Assembly: GCA_019415645.1 (NCBI GenBank)
Contig: DXYV01000003.1
Span: forward strand, 1 to 64,000
Origin: Clostridiales bacterium
Lineage (GTDB): Bacteria; Bacillota; Clostridia; Oscillospirales; Oscillospiraceae
DNA: 64,000 bases
Direction of reading: 5' to 3'
Shown: positions 1 through 7,957 of the stretch, piece after piece
How positions within the stretch are numbered: position 1 is the stretch's first letter
Layout of the letters: each line of letters begins with the position of its first letter
The notes under the pieces: model-generated
What the model was told of the DNA's origin: nothing
Seen by the model: only the letters and a program-made list of their open reading frames with translations
Databases searched by the model: none
Translations under genes and position numbers: made by a program

Positions 1-293
1 TTAAGGTCAAGGACTGCCAGCCGGTGAAGAAGTCCAACAAGCTGCTGCGCTTCACGCTGGACGACGGCACGGGCACGGACCGCCAGATCCTGTCGGGCAT
101 CGCCATGTACTACAAGCCGGAGGAACTGATCGGCAAGACCCTGATCGCCATTGTCAATCTGCCACCCCGCAAGATGATGGGGCTGGAGTCCAATGGCATG
201 CTCATCTCCGCCGTTCACACCGAGAAGGGAGAGGAGGTCCTCCATCTGCTGATGGTGGACGACGCTATCCCCGCCGGCGCCAAGCTGTGCTGA
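1..293 (+). CDS. metG: Methionyl-tRNA synthetase, C-terminal end (partial)
   Basis: The open frame enters from the window edge (codons from base 3) and ends at 293, so only about the last 96 residues are visible. They match the OB-fold tRNA-binding domain appended to bacterial MetRS: a strand with LLRFTLDDGTG, then RQILSGIA, the NLPPRKMMGLESNGM stretch and a hydrophobic end. In this family the appended domain raises tRNA affinity and dimerises the cytosolic enzyme that charges tRNA-Met. An internal GTG at 24 is not the start, because the homologous frame continues upstream. A free-standing tRNA-binding protein (CsaA-like) is less likely, given the sequence upstream of the GTG and the position at the window edge. 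Confidence 0.85.
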   Translation, partial: KVKDCQPVKKSNKLLRFTLDDGTGTDRQILSGIAMYYKPEELIGKTLIAIVNLPPRKMMGLESNGMLISAVHTEKGEEVLHLLMVDDAIPAGAKLC

Positions 294-476
294 AAACGAG
301 CGCCTGAGCCGTCGCGCACAGTGGGCTAAGACGCAGCGCGGAACAAACGGACCGGAGGCCCGAGAGGGCCGCAGGCCGGCTTGTGCAGTCGGAGCGGCTT
401 AGACCGCGTCGTGCGCAGGCGAGGCGTGATGACAGCAGGCATCTGAGCCGTGATTGCATTCGGAAAGGAGTATCCT
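294..476. other. Structured GC-rich intergenic element
   Basis: This 183-base gap has no convincing gene. It holds nested inverted blocks: CGCCT at 301 with AGGCG at 417, GCGCAC at 314 with GTGCGC at 411, CTAAG at 326 with CTTAG at 398, and GGCCC at 357 with GGGCC at 366. Together they could fold into one long imperfect stem-loop of about 120 bases. It could be a structured RNA, an mRNA 3' element for metG, or a small dispersed repeat. Its role is unknown. Confidence 0.4.
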
Positions 477-689
477 ATGTACGAATACGAATATGTGACC
501 CTCTACGTGGGCGGCGGGTTCTGGATCGGCAACGCGGAGTGCGAGCATCGGACGGTTATCGACGAATATGCCCGGAAGGGCTGGCGCTACGTGGGCTATA
601 TCCCTACCCGGTTCACCGGCGAGGGCGGAACCAAGGAGATTGACCTGATTTTTGAGCGTCCGGTTTCGGGCGGAAGCGGACAGTACTGA
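477..689 (+). CDS. DUF4177-like small protein
   Basis: A 70-residue protein beginning MYEYEYVTLYVGGGF. The ATG at 477 is chosen because AAAGGAG lies six bases upstream; an in-frame codon at 450 has no such site. The pattern of a beta strand (YEYVTLYV), a helix (HRTVIDEYARKGWRYVGYIP) and a closing strand (EIDLIFERP) fits the DUF4177 fold, with the typical central W-R-Y-V. The family has no assigned biochemical function and is usually found as a single-domain cytosolic protein. It has its own terminator (733-765), so it is probably monocistronic. Confidence 0.7.
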   Translation: MYEYEYVTLYVGGGFWIGNAECEHRTVIDEYARKGWRYVGYIPTRFTGEGGTKEIDLIFERPVSGGSGQY

Positions 690-732
690 CCATGAAAAAA
701 TGGCCCTGCGGGCCGTGCGGAAAGAGAAAGAA

Positions 733-765
733 GCGGAGGGACGCAGATGCGCCCCTCCGCTTTTT
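733..765 (+). terminator. Intrinsic terminator after the DUF4177 gene
   Basis: Perfect 8-bp stem GCGGAGGG (733-740) / CCCTCCGC (753-760) with a 12-base loop, followed directly by TTTTT. Confidence 0.85.
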
Positions 766-814
766 ATAGGAAGAGACAGCGGAAACATCTGGGGAGCGAT
801 TTGCCGCTTCCGGT

Positions 815-843
815 TTGTAAATTGCTTGATTTCATGGTATACT
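815..843 (+). promoter_or_regulatory. Sigma-A-type promoter for rlmD
   Basis: TTGTAA (815-820), a 17-base spacer and TATACT (838-843), 38 bases before the rlmD start. Confidence 0.6.
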
Positions 844-880
844 GCTGTCAAAATTACCGCAGAGGGAAGGAAGTCGAACC

Positions 881-2494
881 ATGATGGAAGAAGGTAAGGT
901 ATACCACGCCTTTATTGAGGGATATGGCAGCGACGGGACCGGAATCGCCCGAATCGATGGAATGGTGGTCTTTGTCAAACATGGAATCCGGGATGAGCTG
1001 GTGGATGTGTTCGTGGAGCACGTGGGCCACCATGCGGCCTGGGGGCGGGTGGTAAAGGTGATTCAGCCCTGCCCCGGCCGTCGTCAGCCGGATTGCCCAC
1101 ACTATGCGGTGTGCGGCGGCTGCCAGTTCCGGCACATGAATTACGCCGAGGAACTGGAGGCCAAACGGATTCGGGTGGAGGACGCGCTGCGGCGCATCGG
1201 CGGCGCGGAGATTCGGGTGCCCAAAATCTGGGGAGCGGCGCGCATCGACCGCTACCGCAACAAGGTTCAGCTGCCCGTGTCCGACCAGGCCATCGGCTAC
1301 TACCGGGCCCGTACCCACCAGGTGGTGGACATTGACGACTGTCTACTCCAGCCCGAGCGGGCCAACGCCTGCCGCCGGGCGGTCCGGGAGTGGATGAACG
1401 TCTATCAGGTGCCCGCCTACCGGGAAAAGGAACACAAGGGCCTGATTCGGCATCTCTATCTGCGGTTCAATCAAGCAGGGGAGACCCTGTGCTGCCTGGT
1501 GGTCAACGGAAGAAGCGTCCCCCACGGAGACGCGCTGGTGGAGCTGCTGCGGGCCGCGGACCCCAGCCTGGCGGGGGTGGTTCTCAGCGTGAATACCCGG
1601 CGGACCAACGTGATTCTGGGGGATTCCTATGTGACGCTGTGGGGACGGGACTGGCTGGAGGAGACCCTGTGCGGCCTTGACTTCCGCCTGTCGGTACCCT
1701 CCTTTTTCCAGATCAACCGGGAACAGACCGAGGTGCTCTACGGGCGGGCGCTGGAGTTTGCCGGTCTGACCGGGCAGGAGACCGTGCTGGACCTCTACTG
1801 CGGAATCGGGAGCATCTCCCTGTGCCTGGCCAAGCAGGCGGGGCGAGTCATCGGGGCGGAGGTGGTGCCCCAGGCCATTGAGGACGCCAAGGCCAACGCC
1901 CGGCGCAGCGGAATAACCAATGCGGAGTTCTTCTGCGGCGACGCAGGCGAGGTGGCCCGGCGGCTGGCCGAAGAGGGGACGCGGCCCCAGGTGGTGTGCG
2001 TGGATCCGCCCCGGAAGGGTCTTGCCCCCGACGTGGTGGAGACCATCGCGGACATGAAGCCGGAGCGTGTGGTCTATGTCTCCTGTGATCCGGCCACGCT
2101 GGGCCGGGATGTGAAGCGCTTTTGTGAACGGGGCTACCGGGCCGTCCAGGCCGAGGCGGTGGACCTCTTCCCTCGAACTGCTCACGTTGAGACGGTATGT
2201 CTTTTGTCCAAACTTAATGTAAAGGAACATATCGAGGTTGAGTTGGATATGGACGAGCTGGATCTGACAACAGCGGAGAGCAAGGCCACTTATGAGGAAA
2301 TCAGGGAGTATGTGCTGGAACATACCGGCTTGAAAGTCAGCCACCTCTATATCGCCCAGGTCAAACAGAAATACGGCATTATTGAGCGTGAGAACTATAA
2401 CAAACCGAAGTCCGAGAATTCCAGACAACCGAAATGCCCGCCGGAAAAGGAAGCGGCGATCACGGATGCTTTGAAGTTCTTTGGAATGGTTTGA
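881..2494 (+). CDS. rlmD: 23S rRNA (uracil-5-)-methyltransferase RlmD with element-derived C-terminal module
   Basis: SAM-dependent m5U methyltransferase of the TrmA/RlmCD family. Visible are an N-terminal TRAM-like domain (residues 1-60), the Fe-S cysteines in CPHYAVCGGC, the SAM site LDLYCGIGSISL, the DPPRKG motif and the catalytic cysteine in YVSCDPATLGRD. The family usually ends shortly after a VETV-LLS motif. Here that motif (HVETVCLLS, residues 435-443) is followed by about 95 extra residues (SKATYEEIREYVLEH, NYNKPKSE, KCPPEKEAAI) in more AT-rich DNA. A TTGAGAC core within the motif recurs at the end of the serine recombinase at 16607. I infer that the mobile element integrated here and replaced the native tail. 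The undisturbed end would read HVETV-LQLSREGEA-stop, taken from 16615-16647. Confidence 0.9.
   Translation: MMEEGKVYHAFIEGYGSDGTGIARIDGMVVFVKHGIRDELVDVFVEHVGHHAAWGRVVKVIQPCPGRRQPDCPHYAVCGGCQFRHMNYAEELEAKRIRVEDALRRIGGAEIRVPKIWGAARIDRYRNKVQLPVSDQAIGYYRARTHQVVDIDDCLLQPERANACRRAVREWMNVYQVPAYREKEHKGLIRHLYLRFNQAGETLCCLVVNGRSVPHGDALVELLRAADPSLAGVVLSVNTRRTNVILGDSYVTLWGRDWLEETLCGLDFRLSVPSFFQINREQTEVLYGRALEFAGLTGQETVLDLYCGIGSISLCLAKQAGRVIGAEVVPQAIEDAKANARRSGITNAEFFCGDAGEVARRLAEEGTRPQVVCVDPPRKGLAPDVVETIADMKPERVVYVSCDPATLGRDVKRFCERGYRAVQAEAVDLFPRTAHVETVCLLSKLNVKEHIEVELDMDELDLTTAESKATYEEIREYVLEHTGLKVSHLYIAQVKQKYGIIERENYNKPKSENSRQPKCPPEKEAAITDALKFFGMV
2187..2193 (+). other. Putative attL core (TTGAGAC) inside rlmD
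   Basis: TTGAGAC encodes part of HVETV in rlmD and recurs at 16607-16613 encoding HIETV at the recombinase C-terminus, in the same codon phase. It marks the left boundary of the integrated element. Base composition falls just downstream. Confidence 0.65.
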
Positions 2495-2517
2495 GCCTCA
2501 CCATGATGATTAGGCAT

Positions 2518-2551
2518 AAAATTGTCTGTAGAATTTTCTGCGGGCAATTTT
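2518..2551 (+). terminator. Stem-loop terminator after rlmD fusion
   Basis: Sixteen-bp stem (2518-2533 with 2536-2551) including three G-U pairs and a two-base loop, running into an AT-rich tail (ATTATGTTT). It lies inside the element, so it now ends the hybrid rlmD transcript. Confidence 0.6.
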
Positions 2552-2579
2552 ATTATGTTTGCACGGAGACTGTTCGTAC

Positions 2580-2609
2580 TTGCCTGGGGTAACCCCAGCA
2601 TACTACAAT
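2580..2609 (+). promoter_or_regulatory. Promoter with palindromic operator for the sigma/anti-sigma cargo
   Basis: TTGCCT (2580-2585), an 18-base spacer and TACAAT (2604-2609). The spacer contains the near-perfect palindrome CTGGGGTAACCCCAG (2584-2598), a plausible repressor or activator site. Confidence 0.45.
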
Positions 2610-2640
2610 CAAAACAAGAAAACCGGGGGGGTGAAGTAGC

Positions 2641-3159
2641 ATGATGATTTATCTTCAAATGATAGATTCTCCTGAAGATCGCTCAAAGTTTGAGCAAATC
2701 TACATGGAGTATCGAAGCATGATGTTTCACATAGCAAATAGAATACTGACCAACGAACAGGATGCCGAAGATGCTGTGCATGAGGCGTTTTTGAAAATTG
2801 CTGAAAATATTGAAAAAATCGGTCAACCCAAGTGTCCAAAAACGCTGGGCTACATCGTTACAATAGTAGAGAACAAATCAATAGACCTTTATAGGAAATG
2901 CAACCGCCACCAAATCGTCGAGCTGGACGATGAGATGCAAGGTGTTCCGGCTGTTTATGAAGGAGAAAACACCTTGGCAGCCTGCATCCTGAAACTACCT
3001 GCACGATATAGAGAGGTAATTTTACTCCGATACCATCAGGGTTACAGCGTAAAGGAAGTGGCAGCTATGCTTGGAATATCCCATGCTGCTGCATCCAAAC
3101 TTGACCAGCGTGCCAAGAACAGATTGAAGGAACTGTACGAAAAGGAGGGCAAGCTATGA
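2641..3159 (+). CDS. ECF-type RNA polymerase sigma factor
   Basis: A 172-residue sigma-70 family protein of ECF size. Region 2 is visible as MEYRSMMFHIANRIL followed by DAEDAVHEAFLKIAEN, which is the typical core-binding helix. Region 4 is near the C-terminus (LPARYREVILLRYHQG, then SVKEVAAMLGISHAAASKLDQRA), a helix-turn-helix for the -35 box. Two adjacent ATG codons (2641, 2644) are possible starts. Its stop overlaps the start of the DUF4367 anti-sigma-like gene by ATGA, so the two are translationally coupled. It probably directs transcription of this cargo block. The base composition is lower in GC than the host genes around the element. Confidence 0.85.
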   Translation: MMIYLQMIDSPEDRSKFEQIYMEYRSMMFHIANRILTNEQDAEDAVHEAFLKIAENIEKIGQPKCPKTLGYIVTIVENKSIDLYRKCNRHQIVELDDEMQGVPAVYEGENTLAACILKLPARYREVILLRYHQGYSVKEVAAMLGISHAAASKLDQRAKNRLKELYEKEGKL

Positions 3160-3833
3160 TTACAGATGAAATGCTGAGAGCTGCTGCGGCAGAGGCAGAT
3201 CAGGCAATTCTTGATTCCTTGCCTCTTCCGCAGGAGTGCGACCATCAGTTCTCCCCACAATTTGAACGCAAAATGAAGCGTGTTATCCGGCGAGGACGGT
3301 ATCCTGGAGCCTACAAATTTCTTCGGACAGCAGCCTGTTTCCTGGTAGCAGTTGTTCTGACCGGTACAACATGGCTCACGGTAGATGCCGAGGCCAGAGG
3401 TGCCTTCTTTGCCTGGGTACGTCAGCAGTACGAAACCTTTGTGGAGTACCGCTTTGCGGGACCGACACCGGACGAAGAAATGACCACCGATTTTGTTCCC
3501 ACATGGTTGCCTGATGGATTTGAAGAAACCAATGTGCAGTCTGCGGGAGGCACTTCTATGCGGACTTATAGCAACAGCGATGGTCGGGTGATCCATTTCA
3601 TGTACTCCGCCGGTGCGGACGCCACAAGCCTCTTTGTAATCTCAGACCAGATGACCGCAGAGGAAGTGGCTGTAGGAACACAGAAAGCCGATTTCTACTG
3701 GGATGCTGATCCCCAAAATGCGAATGCCCTGGTGTGGCAGTCCGAATCTGGTGATATTCTGTTCTGTATTTCGGCGGCACTGCCCGAGAGTGAGATGGTG
3801 AAAATTGCAGAGAGTATTGAAAAAGGCACATAA
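3156..3833 (+). CDS. Anti-sigma-factor-like membrane protein (DUF4367-type)
   Basis: 225 residues. A cytosolic N-terminal segment of about 60 residues is followed by one membrane span (FLRTAACFLVAVVLTGTTWL) and an extracytoplasmic domain. That domain contains FVPTWLPDGFEE and ISAALPESEMVKIAESI, the signature pattern of DUF4367 proteins. Such proteins pair with ECF sigma factors and hold them at the membrane until a signal arrives. The four-base overlap with the sigma gene supports a sigma/anti-sigma pair. The N-terminal segment lacks a clear zinc-anti-sigma HxxxCxxC motif, so the anti-sigma role rests on context. Confidence 0.75.
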   Translation: MITDEMLRAAAAEADQAILDSLPLPQECDHQFSPQFERKMKRVIRRGRYPGAYKFLRTAACFLVAVVLTGTTWLTVDAEARGAFFAWVRQQYETFVEYRFAGPTPDEEMTTDFVPTWLPDGFEETNVQSAGGTSMRTYSNSDGRVIHFMYSAGADATSLFVISDQMTAEEVAVGTQKADFYWDADPQNANALVWQSESGDILFCISAALPESEMVKIAESIEKGT

Positions 3834-3933
3834 AACAGGTAAATATGTTTATCAATTTGGCAGAGGGCATTTTCTTCTTGCCTGAGGTTCAGGCCGGATA
3901 ACAGCCAATTACAAAACGAAAAGAGGGATGTCA

Positions 3934-4452
3934 ATGAAAAGAAAATTTGTGGCTCTTATGGTTGTAATCGTTCTGTCCTTGACCAGTCTTACAGCTTGTG
4001 GTGCTAAAACGCCGCAGGACATCGTTTCTGAAGCATTGGGCCTGGATGCATCTGGTGGCAGTGAGGTTTCCGCTTCCGACACCCACGGTGGATTCCATGG
4101 GGACGGAACCTCCTGCATTGTCCTTACATTTCAGGACGATGCCGTCTTGGAACAGATAAAGGCGAATGCGGATTGGAATTCCCTTCCTATGGACGAGACT
4201 ACTCAAATCCTCGTGTACGGCATTTCCGGAGAGGAGAATCACACGGCCTATCAAATCGGTCCCTATCTGAGCGACAGCAACGGCAACCCGCTGGTGCCGG
4301 AAGTCAAGAACGGGTACTATTTTCTGCTGGACCGGCAGGCCGAAGATGACGCAGCCGGAAAGGATATTCTGGAGCGGAACTCCTTCAACTTCACCTTTGG
4401 GCTTTACGATACCGACACCAATACCCTGTACTGCTGTGAGCTGGACACCTGA
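3934..4452 (+). CDS. Predicted lipoprotein
   Basis: 172 residues. The second ATG (3934) is preferred because GAGGG (3923-3927) sits at proper spacing from it and too close to the ATG at 3928. It starts with a lipoprotein signal, MKRKFVALMVVIVLSLTSL, and lipobox LTAC. The mature part is acidic and rich in beta-type sequence (CIVLTFQDDAVLEQIK, YQIGPYLSDSNGN, YYFLLDRQAEDD) and has no family I recognise. It follows the sigma/anti-sigma pair by about 100 bases and is plausibly in its regulon, acting at the outer face of the membrane. Confidence 0.7.
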   Translation: MKRKFVALMVVIVLSLTSLTACGAKTPQDIVSEALGLDASGGSEVSASDTHGGFHGDGTSCIVLTFQDDAVLEQIKANADWNSLPMDETTQILVYGISGEENHTAYQIGPYLSDSNGNPLVPEVKNGYYFLLDRQAEDDAAGKDILERNSFNFTFGLYDTDTNTLYCCELDT

Positions 4453-4478
4453 TGTCTTTTTGATGTGAGGAATAAGCC

Positions 4479-4703
4479 ATGAAGAAAATGATATTTGGGA
4501 TGCTGATGTTTTTGACAGGGGCGCTTTCAGTTGCCATGATTTTAGCCGGATCAATGGCAAACGACTGGACGCTCAACGGGCAGCATTCCGCTTTTTGGAA
4601 TATATCCCGATATGGCCTGCTTCCTGCACTGTATCTCTTTGCTGGCATGGCAATCCTTGGCCTGATTGTTGCCGTGTGGGGATTGTTCGACCATAAGAGC
4701 TGA
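4479..4703 (+). CDS. Small two-span membrane protein
   Basis: 74 residues. Two hydrophobic segments (residues 4-23 and about 49-68) are separated by a short polar loop. A GTGAGG site precedes the ATG. It starts 26 bases after the lipoprotein gene and so is probably cotranscribed. No family is recognised; element-borne membrane proteins like this could be partners of the lipoprotein or the anti-sigma protein. Confidence 0.6.
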   Translation: MKKMIFGMLMFLTGALSVAMILAGSMANDWTLNGQHSAFWNISRYGLLPALYLFAGMAILGLIVAVWGLFDHKS

Positions 4704-4764
4704 TAAATGGACATCCATTCGGCTCAGCTATTAACAAATCAGAATTTGGCAAGGAGGTATTATT

Positions 4765-5136
4765 ATGAACCGAATTAAGAATGACAAAATATTGCTGACA
4801 CTCTGTATCCTATTTTTCATTGGTTATGCTGTGATTTTTGTAAGTGCTTTTTCGGAACTTCCGCTTAATGTCCCCCTGTGGCACCAGGGTTTACTGTTGT
4901 ATGGCCACTTTTTTCCTATGTTCTTCCTGGAGTTGCTGCTGTGCCGCACGGCCCAGGTGAGGTGGCGCATCTTCCTGCCTGTCGCCCTGCTTTTGCTGCC
5001 GGGGCTGTGGTTCCTCTCCGCTTCGGAATGGTACATGATGGCATGGATTCTTTTCTTGCTTTGGTGTATTCCTGCGCTCTTGGGGTGTTTAGTAGCTTGG
5101 GCTATTTGGGCAATTTACAAACGATTAAAAAGATAA
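4765..5136 (+). CDS. Small multispan membrane protein
   Basis: 123 residues with about four hydrophobic spans (near residues 8-28, 40-58, 68-84 and 91-115) and a basic C-terminus (YKRLKR). AAGGAGG lies eight bases upstream of the ATG. No catalytic motif is visible. It belongs to the AT-richer cargo block of the element, in the same direction as its neighbours. Confidence 0.6.
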   Translation: MNRIKNDKILLTLCILFFIGYAVIFVSAFSELPLNVPLWHQGLLLYGHFFPMFFLELLLCRTAQVRWRIFLPVALLLLPGLWFLSASEWYMMAWILFLLWCIPALLGCLVAWAIWAIYKRLKR

Positions 5137-5273
5137 GGTTTTGTTCTAACAAATATTTGGTAGTTTTTAGCTTTTACCGATGATATCACGGCATTTTAAA
5201 TTGCTGTTGGAAACATTTTTAGTTTTTTGTCCCTAAAATAAGTGGATAAACCAGAATTTAGGGAGGGATTATC

Positions 5274-5540
5274 ATGTTATGCGTGATTATTCAATATCTG
5301 TTATCGCCAGTTGTGTTTTTGCTGACATTCATTCTTCCTGTTGTATTTTACTTTGTCAATCGAAGATATGTTTGGTGTAGCATCCTTCTGGCTGTACTTG
5401 TTGGACTAATCATAAATTGGGGCAATTTCAATTACTATGAATCACGTGGTCTCATGATTCTCGTTACATTAGTGCAAGTTGCTGTAATGGCCATTATCAT
5501 ACTAATACTAAGAGCGGTTACTCCAAAAAGACAAAAGTAA
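5274..5540 (+). CDS. Small three-span membrane protein
   Basis: 88 residues, almost entirely hydrophobic. Spans lie near residues 2-27, 32-49 and 60-80, and the tail is basic (TPKRQK). AGGGAGG lies upstream of the ATG. The 137-base gap before it is AT-rich with no clear terminator. Family and function are unknown. Confidence 0.55.
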   Translation: MLCVIIQYLLSPVVFLLTFILPVVFYFVNRRYVWCSILLAVLVGLIINWGNFNYYESRGLMILVTLVQVAVMAIIILILRAVTPKRQK

Positions 5541-5587
5541 ATTCCAGTTTAATGGGTGGTTGAGTCAGAGAACAGGATGTTCTCATT

Positions 5588-6007
5588 ATGAAAAAATTGA
5601 ACCATATCTTAAATATTATTATTGGTGCTTTTGTAGGTGTATTTATTGGGCATGGGATTTATGTATATTGGGATTTCAAAACCCATCCTGATTTGTATGC
5701 TGTGCGGTCTGCTCCTTGGTACACAAGCATTTTGGTGTATCTTGAGCTGGACGGATATACCGAAGGCAGGGCAAAGAGGATCATCAGCTATATCAAATCT
5801 GCTCTCCGGCAAACTGACAGTGTGGAAATATGGAATGTCTGGCTGATGGGATATTGGGAATTTGATGATAGACCGTATATTCGCAAAAAGATGGTTTACA
5901 TTGATGAACTGACCGCAAATGAACTCAAAGAACTCATAGAAGCGGAGAATTGGGATAACAAAGATAAAAACCGCCCATCTTTTTATTGCCTGGAGTTGGT
6001 TCGGTAA
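5588..6007 (+). CDS. Possible chimeric protein: small membrane protein joined to a soluble C-terminal domain
   Basis: 139 residues. The first about 50 (one span, then YWDFKTHPDLY and SAPWYTSILVY) resemble a widespread clostridial small membrane protein of 60-70 residues. From about residue 51 (LELDGYTEGRAKRI) to the end (WNVWLMGYWEFDDRP, RPSFYCLELV) it reads like the C-terminal half of a different soluble family whose members start MSVCIFVA. That very start occurs as an isolated fragment at 7856. I infer a deletion or recombination that joined two genes in frame; family resemblance is from memory. No good Shine-Dalgarno precedes the ATG, so expression is uncertain. Confidence 0.45.
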   Translation: MKKLNHILNIIIGAFVGVFIGHGIYVYWDFKTHPDLYAVRSAPWYTSILVYLELDGYTEGRAKRIISYIKSALRQTDSVEIWNVWLMGYWEFDDRPYIRKKMVYIDELTANELKELIEAENWDNKDKNRPSFYCLELVR

Positions 6008-6045
6008 TTGGGAGCTTTATTTTGAAGTTGCAGTTTTCTTAGGAG

Positions 6046-7026
6046 ATGAGTTGTTTGAGTGGTTTTTCTATTGATGTGAACGAATTCACCTGGATTTGCG
6101 GACCAGAAGATGACCCAGAAGATCTTTGCCTTCATGGCCATGTTACCGTGCAGATTGGCAAAGCCAGGATGGAGTATGATGGAACCGTCAGCGCAACTGC
6201 GCTTTATCTGCTGAAAACCTTGACTGAAGATAAGGTCATGTCAGAACACGATATTCAGATGGTTCCGTGCTGCGGTCACTTTTTAATTGCAAATAAGGAT
6301 TTGTCACAGGTTACGATTTCAGGATGTGACAATGGGTTGGACTGGTCTGTCGTCCACGAAAATGACGGGGTCCGGCTGATTCTCCCATCTGGTGAATCAG
6401 AATGGGTGTCCCTGCGTGACTATCAAGCAGAAGTGCTCCGCTTCGCAGACAAAGTAGAGAGCTACTATCAGTCCTGCAAACTGAAGAAGATCCCGGATGA
6501 TGAATTCTCTAAAAATGGCTACATAGCATTCTGGAACGAGTGGAAATGGCGCTATACAGAAGTCGTCCATGGGAAGGCGGATATGAAAGATATTTTTGAA
6601 GAACGGCAGGATTTGGTTGAGGTTCTGACAGAATCAATCCAAGGACTTAAACCTGCGCCTTTTACCCCGGAAAACACCGCCGAACATTGGTCGTTGGAGT
6701 TTGACAGAACGGAAAAGGGTAACAGCAAGTGGATAGCTTATATGTCCGACGCCCTAAAAACTGCACGGACTTTTGAAATCCACTGCTGGAATGAAGAAGC
6801 AGAGTGTATTGATCTGGCGCTCCAATACGGGAAACAGAAAGACACCGATTGGCGGTATGGAAAAATCATTGCCGGAAAAGTGACGCCGGATTTTACTGCA
6901 TTTTTGCTTGGTCTACCCAAGCCCACAGATACTGAGGTCTACAACAAAATGACGCCGTTTTTCACCATTGCGCTGGATAACGGATTTTGGTCTGCCCATT
7001 ATGGAACAGAGCTGTCAAAAGAATAG
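6046..7026 (+). CDS. Hypothetical protein (immunity- or accessory-type), unknown function
   Basis: A 326-residue soluble protein. The N-terminal half (CLHGHVTVQIG, TVSATALYLLKTL, QMVPCCGHF, GCDNGLDWSVVHE) resembles a family of clostridial accessory proteins that I recall without function. The C-terminal half (DALKTARTFEIHCWNEEAECI, LDNGFWSAHYG) may be a second domain. The start is uncertain: AGGAG directly abuts the ATG at 6046, which is too close. TTG at 6055 would have better spacing. The composition matches the other AT-richer cargo genes. Confidence 0.5.
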   Translation: MSCLSGFSIDVNEFTWICGPEDDPEDLCLHGHVTVQIGKARMEYDGTVSATALYLLKTLTEDKVMSEHDIQMVPCCGHFLIANKDLSQVTISGCDNGLDWSVVHENDGVRLILPSGESEWVSLRDYQAEVLRFADKVESYYQSCKLKKIPDDEFSKNGYIAFWNEWKWRYTEVVHGKADMKDIFEERQDLVEVLTESIQGLKPAPFTPENTAEHWSLEFDRTEKGNSKWIAYMSDALKTARTFEIHCWNEEAECIDLALQYGKQKDTDWRYGKIIAGKVTPDFTAFLLGLPKPTDTEVYNKMTPFFTIALDNGFWSAHYGTELSKE

Positions 7027-7202
7027 TAGGGTCGATTATCCAGGCCCGTAGACACAGAGCCATACAGCATAAACAGGAAGCGGCGGTTTGTCTTAAAGTA
7101 CCAAATTGTCGCTGTTTTTAGATTGCAACCACCAGTTGACATATAGTTGGTCGACTGCAACCGGAATTTTGAGTACAATACAGGTACAAGGAGGTGTTAT
7201 AT
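7027..7202 (+). promoter_or_regulatory. Regulatory gap before the XRE gene
   Basis: No gene is seen. A possible -10 TACAAT (7174-7179) has TCGACT (7151-7156) 17 bases upstream. Around it are repeated TGCAACC blocks (7124 and 7156) and AGTTGAC/GTCGACT half-sites, which could be an operator for the HTH protein that follows. Confidence 0.3.
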
Positions 7203-7838
7203 ATGACTTTGGGTGAAAATATTAAAAACAGACGAGAGGAATTAAAGCTGTCGCAAGAATATGTAGCCGAACAGCTTGGCGTCAGCAGACAGGCTGTATC
7301 CAAGTGGGAAACAGGCCAGTCAGAGCCGACAGCAAGTAATCTTATCCAGTTGGCAGAAGTATTTGACATCAATCTCTCTGAACTTGTTGATCCCCATAAG
7401 AATGGCGAGGACGAATTGACCGCCGAAAAGGGGCGGGATCGGAACAAGCCAAACCTTATTTTACGGGCAAACCTCATAAAATTTGCAATTATCACGCAAG
7501 CAGCAGTTATGTTCAGCTGTACGTCGGCAATTTACCAGCTTCGGAATCCTGACTATCCGAACAAAGACCTTTATTATGGGGCGCTTATCTTTTCGCTTAT
7601 CATGCTGCTACTCAGTTCCATATGGATGGCAACAAACCACCGCTATGAAGCAGATAAAAACCAGCGCCGTAAAAATGCAAATATCGAGTTGGGCTACTGC
7701 TGCATTCAACTTTTAGTTGGCTTGTTGACAATACGTTTTGGGATGGGTTTTGTGGGTGCGCTCATTATGATCGTGATTTGCAGTGTCTATATCCTGTACA
7801 TCAATCCCAAGTTTATGTGTCGTAAGCTGACAAAGTGA
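7203..7838 (+). CDS. XRE-family regulator with C-terminal membrane spans
   Basis: 211 residues. The ATG at 7203 is chosen because AAGGAGG ends eight bases upstream. The N-terminus is a classic Cro/CI helix-turn-helix (LGENIKNRREELKLSQEYVAEQ, then GVSRQAVSKWETGQSEP). A linker leads to three to four hydrophobic spans (about residues 95-115, 123-142, 168-185 and 187-203). Membrane-anchored XRE proteins of this form are common in Firmicutes and are thought to tie DNA binding to a membrane signal. It lies at the end of the cargo block, just before a rearrangement junction. Confidence 0.75.
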   Translation: MTLGENIKNRREELKLSQEYVAEQLGVSRQAVSKWETGQSEPTASNLIQLAEVFDINLSELVDPHKNGEDELTAEKGRDRNKPNLILRANLIKFAIITQAAVMFSCTSAIYQLRNPDYPNKDLYYGALIFSLIMLLLSSIWMATNHRYEADKNQRRKNANIELGYCCIQLLVGLLTIRFGMGFVGALIMIVICSVYILYINPKFMCRKLTK

Positions 7839-7855
7839 AATAAAGTAGAAGCCCA

Positions 7856-7957
7856 ATGAGCGTCTGCATATTTGTAGCGGTGGACTGTCCCTACGATACG
7901 TCCCGTCTCGGCCTGGAGCGCCTTATTCGCAGCTACGATACCGCCGCCTCCTGGTGA
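7856..7957 (+). pseudogene. 5' fragment of a gene starting MSVCIFVA, cut at a junction
   Basis: An ATG at 7856 opens a frame reading MSVCIFVAVDCP and then unrelated sequence to a stop within about 33 codons. The opening resembles the N-terminus of the soluble family whose C-terminal half is fused into the ORF at 5588. Shortly after 7893 the sequence becomes GC-rich and joins the primase remnant, so this looks like a deletion or recombination scar. Confidence 0.35.
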
